From SAR116 cluster bacterium (GTDB lineage: Bacteria; Pseudomonadota; Alphaproteobacteria; Puniceispirillales; Puniceispirillaceae): a stretch of 64,000 nt of DNA. Location of the stretch: NCBI GenBank assembly GCA_004212735.1, contig SHBD01000001.1, positions 1-64,000 on the forward strand. The letters are read 5' to 3'. Below are positions 10,159 to 18,437 of the stretch, piece after piece. How positions within the stretch are numbered: position 1 is the stretch's first letter; each line of letters begins with the position of its first letter. A program made the translations under genes and the position numbers. Below the pieces are notes generated by a model. The model had not been told where the DNA came from, did no database searches, and was given only the letters and a program-made list of their open reading frames with translations.

Positions 10159-10587
10159 TCAAAATGGTTTTGCCACCGCCATGATCACGATGACCACCAT
10201 TAACCCTGTCGGTACCTCATTCCATATCCGATAGCTTTTAGAAGATAATGGTTTCTCATCATTTTCGAGCATCCGCCTCATCTTGGAAAATTTTCCATGA
10301 CACGCCGCCATTAGCACAACACCAAAAATCTTCACATGCATCCAGCCCTCGGATAACAAGCCGGGATTAAGGACAAGCATCCAAACCCCAAGACCGAATG
10401 TTACAATCATCGCCGGGTTCATGATTGCTTTGAGCAAGCGCCGTTCCATGACTTTGAAAGTCTCCGCCCGCACAGAGCCAATATCAGTCTCAGCATGGTA
10501 GACATAGAGGCGTGGCAAATAGAGCAACCCAGCCATCCAGCTCATAACCGCGATCAGATGGAACGCTTTAACATATTCATATCCCAT
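10159..10587 (-). CDS. hemJ: Protoporphyrinogen IX oxidase HemJ
   Basis: Membrane enzyme oxidising protoporphyrinogen IX to protoporphyrin IX, used by most alphaproteobacteria instead of HemG/HemY. It is 142 aa with four predicted membrane helices. The family N-terminus has conserved His (YVKAFHLIAVMSWMAGLLYLP) and the LPRLYVYH segment. A short cytosolic stretch with KMRRMLENDEKP and a final helix follow. It starts one base after the hemE stop, so hemE and hemJ are one transcript. Confidence 0.93.
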   Translation of the reverse strand: MGYEYVKAFHLIAVMSWMAGLLYLPRLYVYHAETDIGSVRAETFKVMERRLLKAIMNPAMIVTFGLGVWMLVLNPGLLSEGWMHVKIFGVVLMAACHGKFSKMRRMLENDEKPLSSKSYRIWNEVPTGLMVVIVIMAVAKPF

Positions 10588-10588
10588 T

Positions 10589-11617
10589 TTATGACTTTCT
10601 AACCCATCGAATCATCTGTTCGACGTTACAGATTGGTGTTGGCGGCGTAATTCCATGTCCGAGGTTGAAGATATGCGGCCGATCATTAAAACTATCAAGT
10701 ATATGATCAATTGATTTTGTCATATCCGAACCGCCGACAAGCAAACTAAGTGGATCCAAATTTCCCTGTACCGGCATGTTGTTCGGCAGGACGTTATTAA
10801 CCCACACGACGTCAGTCATATGATCAATCGCCAGCGCGTCGATTTCTGCCTCTTCTGCATAAGCGATGATCCCTTCACCAATGCCTTTTGGAAAACCAAT
10901 AATTGGCTGTTTTATGCCTTGTTTTCGCAATGCTTCTATAATTCGGCGAACTGGCGCAATAACAATTTGGTCACGCCGTTCTGCGGGTACCGCACTTGCC
11001 CAGCTGTCAAACAACATCAACACATCGGCACCGGCTCTGGCCTGCACCATTAAAAAATGGATTGTTGCTTCTGTCACATAATCAAGAAGTGCTTCAAATT
11101 CTTTTGGATGGGACCATAGCCATTGCCTCGTATCAGCAAAATCACGCGATGATCCACCTTCAATCATATAGGTGATGACAGTCCACGGGGCCCCGGCAAA
11201 ACCAATCAGGGCCTTCTCAGCGGCCAGTTTTGATCTTGTCAGTTGAACAGCTGTTCCAACAGATGCTAGGCGTGTGCCAATTGTATCAAGCAACGCCTCG
11301 TCGAGTCGCATATCAGCAGTCCAAGGCGTCAGTTGAGGACCAGTGCCAGGAATGAAATGTACATTCCTGTCAAGCGCCCAAGGAACCATTAAAATGTCAG
11401 AAAATATGATAGCTGCATCAAAATCAAATCGCTGGATCGGTTGTAAGGTTACCTCACAGGCCTTGTCTGGATTCAGACAGAAGGAGATAAAATCTGTCTG
11501 GGCTTGCCTGACCACGCGATACTCCGCAAGATATCGGCCTGCCTGTCGCATCATCCAAAGCGGTGGCCTTGATAGTTTCTCACCTGCTAAAGTGTTCATG
11601 AGTGGGGATGATATCAT
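10589..11617 (-). CDS. hemE: Uroporphyrinogen decarboxylase
   Basis: Cytoplasmic enzyme decarboxylating uroporphyrinogen III to coproporphyrinogen III, 342 aa as usual. The substrate-binding N-terminal motif PPLWMMRQAGRYLAEYR carries the invariant Arg residues. The second signature is GFAGAPWTVITYMIEGG. The catalytic Asp region (FSDILMVPWALD) and the C-terminal FNLGHGITP are present. It is the first gene left of the inferred replication origin and is transcribed away from it, exactly as in Caulobacter. ATG 11617 is the most upstream start; a second ATG six codons in cannot be excluded. Confidence 0.98.
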   Translation of the reverse strand: MISSPLMNTLAGEKLSRPPLWMMRQAGRYLAEYRVVRQAQTDFISFCLNPDKACEVTLQPIQRFDFDAAIIFSDILMVPWALDRNVHFIPGTGPQLTPWTADMRLDEALLDTIGTRLASVGTAVQLTRSKLAAEKALIGFAGAPWTVITYMIEGGSSRDFADTRQWLWSHPKEFEALLDYVTEATIHFLMVQARAGADVLMLFDSWASAVPAERRDQIVIAPVRRIIEALRKQGIKQPIIGFPKGIGEGIIAYAEEAEIDALAIDHMTDVVWVNNVLPNNMPVQGNLDPLSLLVGGSDMTKSIDHILDSFNDRPHIFNLGHGITPPTPICNVEQMIRWVRKS

Positions 11618-11674
11618 TAGGATCTCATTACTAAATAGATATTGGTATATATAGGTAGATGTTTTAGTAGTGCT

Positions 11675-11683
11675 TGTGAATAA
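11675..11683 (-). promoter_or_regulatory. DnaA box (TTATTCACA)
   Basis: Reverse-strand match to TTATNCACA with no mismatch, 58 bp from the hemE start codon, inside the candidate origin. Confidence 0.75.
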
Positions 11684-11836
11684 CAGCGTTTGCCCAAAAA
11701 ATCGCTATTCATCCACAGCCTTATCCCCATTTTTTCGTTTTGAATAGGTATATTTTTCAACATTATGCGATGTTAATCGCGACATTAAGATCTCGGTGTG
11801 ATTTTTTTGTCCACAGTTTTTAAACGTTAGAATTGA

Positions 11837-11845
11837 TGTGGATAA
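11837..11845 (-). promoter_or_regulatory. DnaA box (TTATCCACA)
   Basis: Reverse-strand copy of the strongest DnaA-box sequence. It lies 22 bp from a forward 8-of-9 copy at 11807-11815, separated by the AT-rich TTTTTAAACGTTAG stretch. Confidence 0.8.
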
Positions 11846-12004
11846 ACCAGCCCGTCATTAAATCTCTGGCATTTCATCCCCACAGCCGATCGGGTTGTAC
11901 CTGTGGTTTTACCGGATTTGTACACAAGAGGTCGTGACCCGAGCGAAGGCTGATTTTTGTGGATGATGAATTGGGGTGACAAGGTGCTGAGGAGAGGATA
12001 ATTT

Positions 12005-12838
12005 TTGCGAATGATGGCGACACCAAAAATTCATATTCACCTTGTATCCGACTCAACAGGTGAGACCGTTCATCAAATTTCGCGGGCGTGTCTGGCACAA
12101 TTCCCTGACGTTAAAACAACCGAGCATGTGTGGACACTTGTGCGCAGCCAGCAACACCTCGAGGCTATTTTTACCAGCCTTGAGCGTTATCCCGGGATAT
12201 TGCTGATGAGCATTCTCGACACTGATCTACGACGCAGGATCGAAGAAAAATGCGAAGCTTTGCTTGTACCACATGTCTCGGTGCTTGACCCGGTGGTTGA
12301 TCTTTTCGGCACTGTTCTTGGCCAAAGCTCGCGAAATAAGCCTGGTGGTCAGCGTCAGCTTGATGGTGATTATTATCGTCGGATCGCGGCGATAGATTTT
12401 GCCGTTAGCCATGATGATGGAATGAATATGGGTGCGTTGAAGGATGCCGATATTCTGCTTGTTGGTGTATCACGTTCCTCCAAGACACCGACCTCAATGT
12501 ATCTTGCTCACCGTGGCTACAAGGTTGCGAATTATGCGTTGGTACCCGGAATTCCATTCCCGATGCATCATCTCGATGGTTTGAACATTCTTGTTGTGGG
12601 GCTGACCAATGATCCAAAACGGTTGAGCCTTATCCGCCGCACTCGGCAGATTGCAATGTCTGACGATGCGAATGAGGGCTATGCGGATCTTGAGGCCATT
12701 ACCGAGGAGGTGCGCCAAGCGCGCCGCTTGTTCACTCTGAACCAATGGCCGGTTATTGATGTTACCCGGCGGTCCATTGAGGAAACAGCAGCGGCGATCA
12801 TTCAGGTCCACACCACTTGGAACGAAGGTCAGCACTAA
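12005..12838 (+). CDS. ppsR: Pyruvate, phosphate dikinase / PEP synthase regulatory protein
   Basis: DUF299 bifunctional ADP-dependent kinase/phosphorylase that switches PEP synthase or pyruvate phosphate dikinase off and on. The N-terminal signature IHLVSDSTGETV and the P-loop-like GVSRSSKTPTSMYLA (about residues 154-168) are both present. At 277 aa it is full length. Start choice is open. GGAGAGG at 11991-11997 is 7 nt from TTG 12005 but 13 and 16 nt from the ATGs at 12011 and 12014. This is the first gene right of the origin, as in Caulobacter and Rickettsia. The target dikinase is not in this window. Confidence 0.94.
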   Translation: MRMMATPKIHIHLVSDSTGETVHQISRACLAQFPDVKTTEHVWTLVRSQQHLEAIFTSLERYPGILLMSILDTDLRRRIEEKCEALLVPHVSVLDPVVDLFGTVLGQSSRNKPGGQRQLDGDYYRRIAAIDFAVSHDDGMNMGALKDADILLVGVSRSSKTPTSMYLAHRGYKVANYALVPGIPFPMHHLDGLNILVVGLTNDPKRLSLIRRTRQIAMSDDANEGYADLEAITEEVRQARRLFTLNQWPVIDVTRRSIEETAAAIIQVHTTWNEGQH

Positions 12839-12842
12839 CGCT

Positions 12843-13481
12843 ATGCAAAAAAAGTTTTCTCTGCCAAGGGGGGCGCTTGTTCTGGCCTCGCAAAGTTTGA
12901 CCCGCCGCAAAATGCTGGCTGATGCGGGCATTCATTTCATTGTGCGTGCGGCACATGTTGATGAGGAAGGTTTACGTGCCTCGGCCACGGCCTCTTTAAT
13001 GCCGGCAGCGGATATTGCCGTCCTGCTTGCTGAGATGAAGGCGCGAAAAGTGGCGCATGATAATGATGATCACCCCTCCGGCTTTGTCCTCGGTGCTGAC
13101 CAGATTCTTGTTTGTGATGATCAAATTCTTGGCAAACCCAAGACACATGAAATGGCGGCGTCGCACCTCCAGCTTTTGTCTGGAAAGACACATCAACTCT
13201 TAACCGCCGCGGTGATCTACCGCGATGGTGAGCGGATTTGGCATCATATCGAAGCCCCGTCACTGACAATGCGGCCACTGACCGATGAGTACATTGATCA
13301 CTATTTGCAGGCTATCGGCGATGCCGCCCTTGCCACTCCGGGATCTTACCAGATTGAAGGATGGGGCGCACATCTGTTCAGCAGTATCACAGGGTGTTCC
13401 TACGCAGTGCTTGGTCTTCCTATCTTGCAGGTTCTGGCCTTTTTGCGGGGTCATGGGTTGGCGTTGCGAGGGCAAGAATGA
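12843..13481 (+). CDS. maf: Maf-family nucleotide pyrophosphatase
   Basis: Hydrolyses non-canonical or modified nucleoside triphosphates to monophosphates (house-cleaning). ATG 12843 (MQKKFSLPRG) gives 212 aa; an earlier in-frame start would lie inside ppsR. The N-terminal LVLASQSLTRRKMLADAGI matches the Maf signature, with SQS in place of the usual SxSPRR. The catalytic GADQILVCDDQILGKP is in the middle, and TPGSYQIEGWGAHLF is in the C-terminal half. It follows ppsR by 4 bp and overlaps coaE by 4 bp. Confidence 0.93.
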   Translation: MQKKFSLPRGALVLASQSLTRRKMLADAGIHFIVRAAHVDEEGLRASATASLMPAADIAVLLAEMKARKVAHDNDDHPSGFVLGADQILVCDDQILGKPKTHEMAASHLQLLSGKTHQLLTAAVIYRDGERIWHHIEAPSLTMRPLTDEYIDHYLQAIGDAALATPGSYQIEGWGAHLFSSITGCSYAVLGLPILQVLAFLRGHGLALRGQE

Positions 13482-14071
13482 TTGTGGTTGGCCTGACTGG
13501 TGGCATAGCTACAGGAAAATCCACGACTGCAGATATGTTTCGTGAGCGATGCATTGCCGTGTTCGATGCAGATCAGTGTGTGCATGACCTTCTTGGGGTT
13601 GGGGGGGTGGCGGTGGCCAAGATTTCTGCAGCTTTTGGCGATGATGTTCTGGGTAGAGATGGGGCTATCGATCGTAATCGTCTGGGGCAGCGTGTTTTCC
13701 AAAATCCGGATGATCGTAGTATCTTGGAGAAGATTCTCCATCCGCTCGTTGCCGATGACCGCGAGGAGTTTCTGGCGCGGCATCGTCAGAATAACGCGCA
13801 GATGGTGGTTCTTGACGTTCCTCTTCTTTTTGAGGCGGGAACACATAATCTGTGCGATCTGGTTGTCGTTACAAATGTGCCGCTTGAAATCCAGCGTGAA
13901 CGGGCGCTGTCCAGAGATGGGATGACAGGTGACAAATTGACCGGAATCCTGAATAGTCAAATACCACTCAGTGAAAAGGTGGCAAGGGCTGATTTTGTCC
14001 TCGACACAGGAACGGATTTGCATGTGACCCGCCAGCAGCTGTTTGATTGGCTTGACCAGCTGTTGACTTAA
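13478..14071 (+). CDS. coaE: Dephospho-CoA kinase
   Basis: Last step of coenzyme A synthesis, phosphorylating dephospho-CoA. ATG 13478 (MIVVGLTGGIATGKST) overlaps the maf stop (ATGA) and yields 197 aa. The P-loop GGIATGKST is at residues 8-16. The DADQCVHDLL substrate motif and the LDVPLLFEAG signature follow. The shikimate dehydrogenase gene (aroE) found between maf and coaE in Caulobacter is absent here. Confidence 0.96.
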   Translation: MIVVGLTGGIATGKSTTADMFRERCIAVFDADQCVHDLLGVGGVAVAKISAAFGDDVLGRDGAIDRNRLGQRVFQNPDDRSILEKILHPLVADDREEFLARHRQNNAQMVVLDVPLLFEAGTHNLCDLVVVTNVPLEIQRERALSRDGMTGDKLTGILNSQIPLSEKVARADFVLDTGTDLHVTRQQLFDWLDQLLT

Positions 14072-14112
14072 GGAAGCAATTTGGTTTTGTGGCGAGCAGG
14101 AATGGAGTTGTA

Positions 14113-14823
14113 ATGCGCGAGATTGTTCTGGATACCGAAACGACGGGAATAAGCGCGGCTGATGGCCATCGCATTATTGAAATTGGCGCGCTGGAACTGG
14201 TCAACCACACTCCTACCGGCAACAACCTGCACCTTTATATCAATCCTCAACGTGACATTGAGGACGGCGCTTTTGCTGTCCATGGCATCAGCTCCGAATT
14301 TCTTGCCGACAAACCTGTCTTCGCTGATATCGTCGAACAATTCATGCAATTTGTCGGTGAAGATCAGATGGTAATTCACAACGCCAGCTTCGACATGGCC
14401 TTCATAAATGCGGAGCTAGCGCGCCTCTCATTGCCGGAATATCCGATGTCACGGGCTGTTGATACGCTGGCCATGGCACGCAAGAAATTTCCCGGAGCAC
14501 AGGCCAACCTTAATGCCTTGTGTCGCCGATTTGAGATTGACAATAGTCACCGTGATCTTCACGGCGCATTGGTTGACGCCGATCTCTTGACCGAGGTTTA
14601 TATTGAATTGCTTGGCGGTCGCCAGCCAAATCTGTCACTTGATGTAGCGCGGACTGAACAACAGGAACAACAACAAGCCAACGAAACGCCTATCGCACAG
14701 TCAGGCTTTAGCATGCGGCGCGATGCTGCGAAGTTCTCCAGATCGCACATGCCCTCGGATGCCGAGCTTTCGGCGCATGAGGGTTTTCTCAAGGAAATCG
14801 AAGATCCAATCTGGAAACGCTGA
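14113..14823 (+). CDS. dnaQ: DNA polymerase III epsilon subunit (proofreading exonuclease)
   Basis: 3'-5' exonuclease of the replicase, 236 aa. ATG 14113 with GGAG at 14104-14107 is preferred over an upstream GTG. Exo I DTETTG (residues 7-12) is at the N-terminus. Exo II is NASFDMAFINAEL, and Exo III is HGALVDADLLTEVY, carrying the DEDDh His and Asp. The Gln-rich linker (about residues 177-190) and the C-terminal tail that binds PolC/DnaE follow. It converges with secB. Confidence 0.97.
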   Translation: MREIVLDTETTGISAADGHRIIEIGALELVNHTPTGNNLHLYINPQRDIEDGAFAVHGISSEFLADKPVFADIVEQFMQFVGEDQMVIHNASFDMAFINAELARLSLPEYPMSRAVDTLAMARKKFPGAQANLNALCRRFEIDNSHRDLHGALVDADLLTEVYIELLGGRQPNLSLDVARTEQQEQQQANETPIAQSGFSMRRDAAKFSRSHMPSDAELSAHEGFLKEIEDPIWKR

Positions 14824-14857
14824 GAAAGAGCTCTCAGGCTGCTGACGGATCAGCGCT

Positions 14858-15364
14858 TTATTGCGTGGTCTCTGCCGCCGCTTCCTGCTGCTTTGCCAGA
14901 TTATGTTGATACACCGCGACAAAATCGACAGGCTGGATGTTCAGAGGCATAAAACCCCCATCACGTGTGACGTCGGAGACGATGGCGCGGGCGAAGGGAA
15001 ATAGCAAACGTGGTGCTTCAATCATTACCATTGGATTGACATCTGCCGCCTCTGTACCCGGGCAGGACACAATGCCGGCATAAGTCAAATCAACAAGAAA
15101 AAGCGCTTTTTCATCGGCTTTGGCCTTTGCTCCCAGATTGAGCATAACTTCGTATTGTGCATCGCCAAGTGGCCGAGCTCCGACATTCACTGTGATCTCA
15201 ACATCGGGCTGGTTTGGCGACTCCATCAGAATCTCTGGCGCATTCGGATTCTCGAAGGAAAGATCTTTGATATATTGTGCGTGAACAACGATCTGCCGGT
15301 TGGCCGTCGGCTCACCATTCTGTTTCGCATCTGTCGATTTGGCTTTCTTGTTATCTTCACTCAT
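14858..15364 (-). CDS. secB: Protein-export chaperone SecB
   Basis: Tetrameric cytosolic chaperone that keeps preproteins unfolded and hands them to SecA. It is 168 aa. The conserved core YIKDLSFENPNAPEIL is at about residues 31-46. AGIVSCPG and the LLFPFARAIVSDVTRDGGF segment complete the family profile. The N-terminus is Lys/charged-rich and the C-terminus Gln/Ala-rich. It is transcribed toward dnaQ and away from fxsA; the order dnaQ-secB-fxsA-tim44 is conserved in the class. Confidence 0.97.
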   Translation of the reverse strand: MSEDNKKAKSTDAKQNGEPTANRQIVVHAQYIKDLSFENPNAPEILMESPNQPDVEITVNVGARPLGDAQYEVMLNLGAKAKADEKALFLVDLTYAGIVSCPGTEAADVNPMVMIEAPRLLFPFARAIVSDVTRDGGFMPLNIQPVDFVAVYQHNLAKQQEAAAETTQ

Positions 15365-15491
15365 ATGACGGCCTCCTCAGGGAACCAGAACCTAATTGAC
15401 AGCGACATAGCATGGAACGAGCTCCAGCGGCAAGCATGCAGCAACCTTGCTTTCTGAGGGCCGGCCAGACGATTATCTGCCGCGTGATGAG

Positions 15492-16025
15492 CTATTTCAG
15501 TTTTTGTGCTGGATCGTCGGCTTTCTCCTCCGCCTCGCCCTCAATGATGGTATCGTCGTCGCGCTGTTGCCTGGACCATTGTGGGCTGTGACTGGTATTG
15601 CCACCGGCATCTTGACCGGCATTGCGAAACCCGGCATTTCCAGTTCCCGCAAAGCTACGAAACCGCGCGTTTTTGAGAAGCCTGCTCATAATTGCAAGAC
15701 CAACAATCGTCCGCAGCCCCGGAACAAACAACAACAGGCCGAGCCCGTCTGTGACATACCCCGGGATCAGCATCAATATGCCGCCGATAAGCAAGGACAG
15801 GCTTTCCGCCACCGCGGCAAGAGGTGCTTCACCACGTGTCACCTGATGTCTCAGATTTGCCATTACATTTGCTGCCTGGCTTCGCAGCAGCCACAATCCC
15901 ACAACTGCGGTGAGAAACACACCGATGAAAGTCAAAAGACCACCGATTTCACCCCCAATAATGATGAATGCCGTGACCTCTGCCCATCCCCAGAGGATAA
16001 TTAGGGTTAAAATGAGCAGGCCCAT
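15492..16025 (-). CDS. fxsA: FxsA family membrane protein
   Basis: Small inner-membrane protein of the FxsA family (in E. coli, high copy relieves phage T7 exclusion by F; native role unclear). It is 177 aa with hydrophobic segments at about residues 2-20, 26-46 and 75-100. The family motif LLIGGILMLIPGYVTDGLGLLLFVP is distributed through the third. The C-terminal 50 residues are hydrophilic and acidic. It is divergent from the Tim44-like gene across 153 bp. Confidence 0.88.
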   Translation of the reverse strand: MGLLILTLIILWGWAEVTAFIIIGGEIGGLLTFIGVFLTAVVGLWLLRSQAANVMANLRHQVTRGEAPLAAVAESLSLLIGGILMLIPGYVTDGLGLLLFVPGLRTIVGLAIMSRLLKNARFRSFAGTGNAGFRNAGQDAGGNTSHSPQWSRQQRDDDTIIEGEAEEKADDPAQKLK

Positions 16026-16178
16026 CGGCTTTCCTCTTTGATGTTTTCATTGATCATGGGTTTTCGTACGGTGGTATGATGTTAAATTAAATAGGCTGGA
16101 CGCTAGTCCTGTGCTAGATATTGAGGCAAACAATAACCATATGCAAATAATCCAACATGTATAACGCAGGTGAACAAC

Positions 16179-16814
16179 GTGCCGTTTATCGATATTCTCA
16201 TTTTCGCGGTGATCGCGGTGTTGCTGGTTCTACGGCTAAGGTCGGTGCTGGGGCAAAAAACAGGCTATGAGGATCAAAGCCGTGGCAAGGAAACGGCTGA
16301 GCGATTTGAGCAGAAGCCCATACCGATTCGGCCCGATGTACAGGCGGCGGCCAACGATGGCCATGGCATGGATGCGTTGCGGCGTGCCGAACCCTCTTTC
16401 TCGGAAGCACAATTTCTGGACGGGGCAAAAGCCGCGTTTGGCATAATCCTCTCCGCTTATGCCGAGGGTGATATGGCCCAACTCAAGCGCCTGCTCAGCT
16501 ACGACCTTCTGCAAAGCTTCACCCAATCCATCCAGCAGCGTGCGAGCGATGGCGAAGCATTATCCATCACCATCGAGGATATATCGCATGTCAGCATCCT
16601 GAACGCGCAGGTGTTTGATAACATCGCGTCGGTCACTGTTGATTTTCATTCCACCCAAACGCGCATGATTACGGATGAGGGTGGCAATGTGATTGATGAT
16701 GAAGGCACTGGAAAGCTGGAGCTTGTTGATATATGGACCTTTGAGCGTGATTTGACGCTTTCTGATCCCAACTGGAAACTAGCTGAAACCGAGAGCCCAG
16801 AAGATGAGGCCTAG
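16179..16814 (+). CDS. Tim44-like domain protein (TimA-type adaptor)
   Basis: Alphaproteobacterial relative of mitochondrial Tim44, anchored in the inner membrane by one N-terminal helix (FIDILIFAVIAVLLVLRL). The following RSVLGQKTG is typical. After a charged linker the Tim44-like domain begins near FLDGAKAAFGIILSAYAEGD and ends in a domain that closes with WKLAETES. GTG 16179 is chosen because AGGTGA at 16168-16173 is 5 nt away; GTG 16170 would overlap that site. The usual neighbour mltA is missing: Smr follows directly after 21 bp. Confidence 0.88.
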   Translation: MPFIDILIFAVIAVLLVLRLRSVLGQKTGYEDQSRGKETAERFEQKPIPIRPDVQAAANDGHGMDALRRAEPSFSEAQFLDGAKAAFGIILSAYAEGDMAQLKRLLSYDLLQSFTQSIQQRASDGEALSITIEDISHVSILNAQVFDNIASVTVDFHSTQTRMITDEGGNVIDDEGTGKLELVDIWTFERDLTLSDPNWKLAETESPEDEA

Positions 16815-16835
16815 GGTTCGGGATGCGGAACAACC

Positions 16836-17402
16836 ATGCGCAAAAAGGATCACGGCAAGCCTGAGAATGACGAGCAGCTTTGGGAAATTGTTACCCGTCA
16901 AGTTAATCCTCTGAAATCAGCTCGTTATGCTGGGGCGACTGAAAAAGCCGCACACAGCCACAAGCCAGTCGCACCACGCAAAATTGTTGGCAGGGCCAGT
17001 GCGCCGGTGATGGGGAGTAGCCCGACACCGTCTCCAAAAGCCACGCCAATTGATTTGCGTGACGGCGACCATGCTGGCCTTGACAGAACAACAAGGCGAA
17101 AACTTTCCAGAGGAAATCTGCCGGTTGAGGCACGGCTCGATTTACATGGGCATAATGCGCAGCAGGCCGAAACCCGACTCCGTTCCTTTATTCAGCAATC
17201 CATAATTCTTGGATATCGCTGTGTCCTTGTGATCACTGGCAAGGGTGTTCGTGGTGAGGGTGTCCTGCGCCGTCATGTTCCCCTTTGGTTGAAGCAGCCA
17301 CCACTTGACAATGTTGTTCTGGCCATTTCGGACGCCACACCAAAGGATGGTGGTGCCGGCGCCATCTATGTCATGTTACGCCGCACCCGGTCACCAAAAT
17401 GA
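16836..17402 (+). CDS. Smr domain protein
   Basis: 188-residue protein with a basic, low-complexity N-terminal half and a C-terminal Smr (MutS2-type) nuclease domain. The LDLHGHNAQQAE motif (about residues 103-114) and ITGKGVRGEGVLRR (about 138-151) define the family. Smr domains bind or nick branched DNA or cleave RNA; the substrate of this short alphaproteobacterial type is not established. Its stop overlaps the following XRE regulator (ATGA), so the pair is co-translated, as in rhizobia. Confidence 0.88.
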   Translation: MRKKDHGKPENDEQLWEIVTRQVNPLKSARYAGATEKAAHSHKPVAPRKIVGRASAPVMGSSPTPSPKATPIDLRDGDHAGLDRTTRRKLSRGNLPVEARLDLHGHNAQQAETRLRSFIQQSIILGYRCVLVITGKGVRGEGVLRRHVPLWLKQPPLDNVVLAISDATPKDGGAGAIYVMLRRTRSPK

Positions 17403-17785
17403 CACCCTTTGGCCTGAAAATGCGAGATCTGCGCGCGGAAAGAGGATTAACGCAGCAACAGCAGGCAGATTATCTCGGAGTGTCAAAGGCGTATATTTCA
17501 GCTCTTGAAACTGGCTCACGTGGTCGCCCCTCCGGGCCTTTTGTTGATCAGATATGTGCCTGGCTTGGCCTCATTTGGGATGACGCTGAGGTCTTGAAAA
17601 TGTTGGCAGCCATGTCCCATCCAAAACCGACAATCGACGCCAGCAAATGTAGTGCTGATGCCGTATATCTGGCAAATTTGCTCGCTCAGAACATTCACCG
17701 CCTCAGCGTAGGTCAATGTGTAGAGGTGACGGCCATGGTAGAGCGCCACTTGCAGATACGAGAATCCAGGGATATGTCCGGGTAA
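17399..17785 (+). CDS. XRE-family helix-turn-helix regulator
   Basis: 128-residue DNA-binding protein. The N-terminal HTH is clear: MRDLRAERGLTQQQQADYLGVSKAYISALETGSRG, broken at residues 8-42, with helix 3 in VSKAYISALE. The C-terminal half (LLAQNIHRLSVGQCVEV...) has no recognised ligand domain. It is coupled to the Smr gene by a 4-bp overlap. A small regulator in this position is common in alphaproteobacteria; its target genes are unknown. Confidence 0.85.
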   Translation: MTPFGLKMRDLRAERGLTQQQQADYLGVSKAYISALETGSRGRPSGPFVDQICAWLGLIWDDAEVLKMLAAMSHPKPTIDASKCSADAVYLANLLAQNIHRLSVGQCVEVTAMVERHLQIRESRDMSG

Positions 17786-17876
17786 ACAAATGACAGACAG
17801 ATCTTTTTCCGATATTTGATCATGTGATAGAAATGGGAAGCGGCTGTTGTAGTCTTTTAGATGCGGTGCTGCTGTC

Positions 17877-18437
17877 ATGGAGATGAGACCAATGTCGCCA
17901 GAAATAATGAAGGGCCACGTTCCCAAACTTTCGATTGAGTCAGTCGAACGTCTGTCGACGGGTGATTTGCATGAATTATGTGACGCAGCAGAGGCGGGCA
18001 TCATGTCTGGCGGTGGTTTTGGCTGGTTGTCGCCACCGCCGAAATCCGTCATGGAGGATTACTGGCGCGGTGTTTTGATGATCCCCGAGCGCCATCTTAT
18101 CGTGGCGCGCCTGGACAAGGTTATTGCCGGTAGCTGCCAAATTCTGCGACCACCCCGGAACAACGAAGCGCAGGCTTTCACCTGTCAGCTGACGACTTTT
18201 TTTATCGCGCCCTGGGCACGTGGCCATGGCCTTGCCCAGATGATTGTCGCCGAAGCTGAGGCGTTGGCAAAGTCTGAGGGTTTTTCAATGATCAATCTTG
18301 ATGTTCGGTCAACGCAGGATCGGGCCATCCAGTCTTTTGAGGCGCGCGGCTTTACCCGCTATGCCACCAATGATGTGTATGCACGTGTCGACGGTGATTT
18401 TGTCCCCGGGTTCTATTACCGCAAGGAGTTGAAGTAA
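17877..18437 (+). CDS. GNAT family N-acetyltransferase
   Basis: Acetyl-CoA-dependent acetyltransferase of unknown substrate, 186 aa. The acetyl-CoA loop is in TFFIAPWARGHGLAQMIVAEAEALA (motif A, R-G-H-G-L-A at about residues 117-122). Motif B follows in MINLDVRSTQDRAIQSFEARGF. The N-terminal 30 residues are less conserved. The stop overlaps the start of the HIT gene (TAATG), so the two are one unit. Confidence 0.88.
   Translation: MEMRPMSPEIMKGHVPKLSIESVERLSTGDLHELCDAAEAGIMSGGGFGWLSPPPKSVMEDYWRGVLMIPERHLIVARLDKVIAGSCQILRPPRNNEAQAFTCQLTTFFIAPWARGHGLAQMIVAEAEALAKSEGFSMINLDVRSTQDRAIQSFEARGFTRYATNDVYARVDGDFVPGFYYRKELK

Larger units (their letters stand above)
11618..12004. other. Candidate chromosomal replication origin (oriC)
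   Basis: A 387-bp gap without a credible gene between hemE and ppsR, the position of the Caulobacter origin and the one found in other alphaproteobacteria. It contains two perfect DnaA boxes of TTATNCACA type (reverse strand, 11675-11683 and 11837-11845). Three 8-of-9 copies are at 11709-11717 (TCATCCACA), 11807-11815 (TTGTCCACA) and 11958-11966 (reverse). A weaker one is at 11918-11926 (TTGTACACA). AT-rich tracts at 11613-11672, 11728-11765 and 11801-11846 could be the unwinding element. TTAA at 11773 and 11785 are spaced by 8 bases, one more than the CtrA consensus. Genes on both sides are mostly transcribed outward. Confidence 0.87.

Noticed and set aside
11773-11788. CtrA binding site in oriC
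   Set aside because: TTAA pairs are 8 bp apart, while the consensus needs 7, and only one such pair is seen; kept only as a note.
11874-12098. Reverse open frame at the right edge of the origin gap
   Set aside because: It overlaps the DnaA-box region and the ppsR start, with composition like a shadow frame.
15447-16004. Forward 185-codon open frame opposite fxsA
   Set aside because: Antisense of a well-supported membrane protein gene, with no family resemblance.
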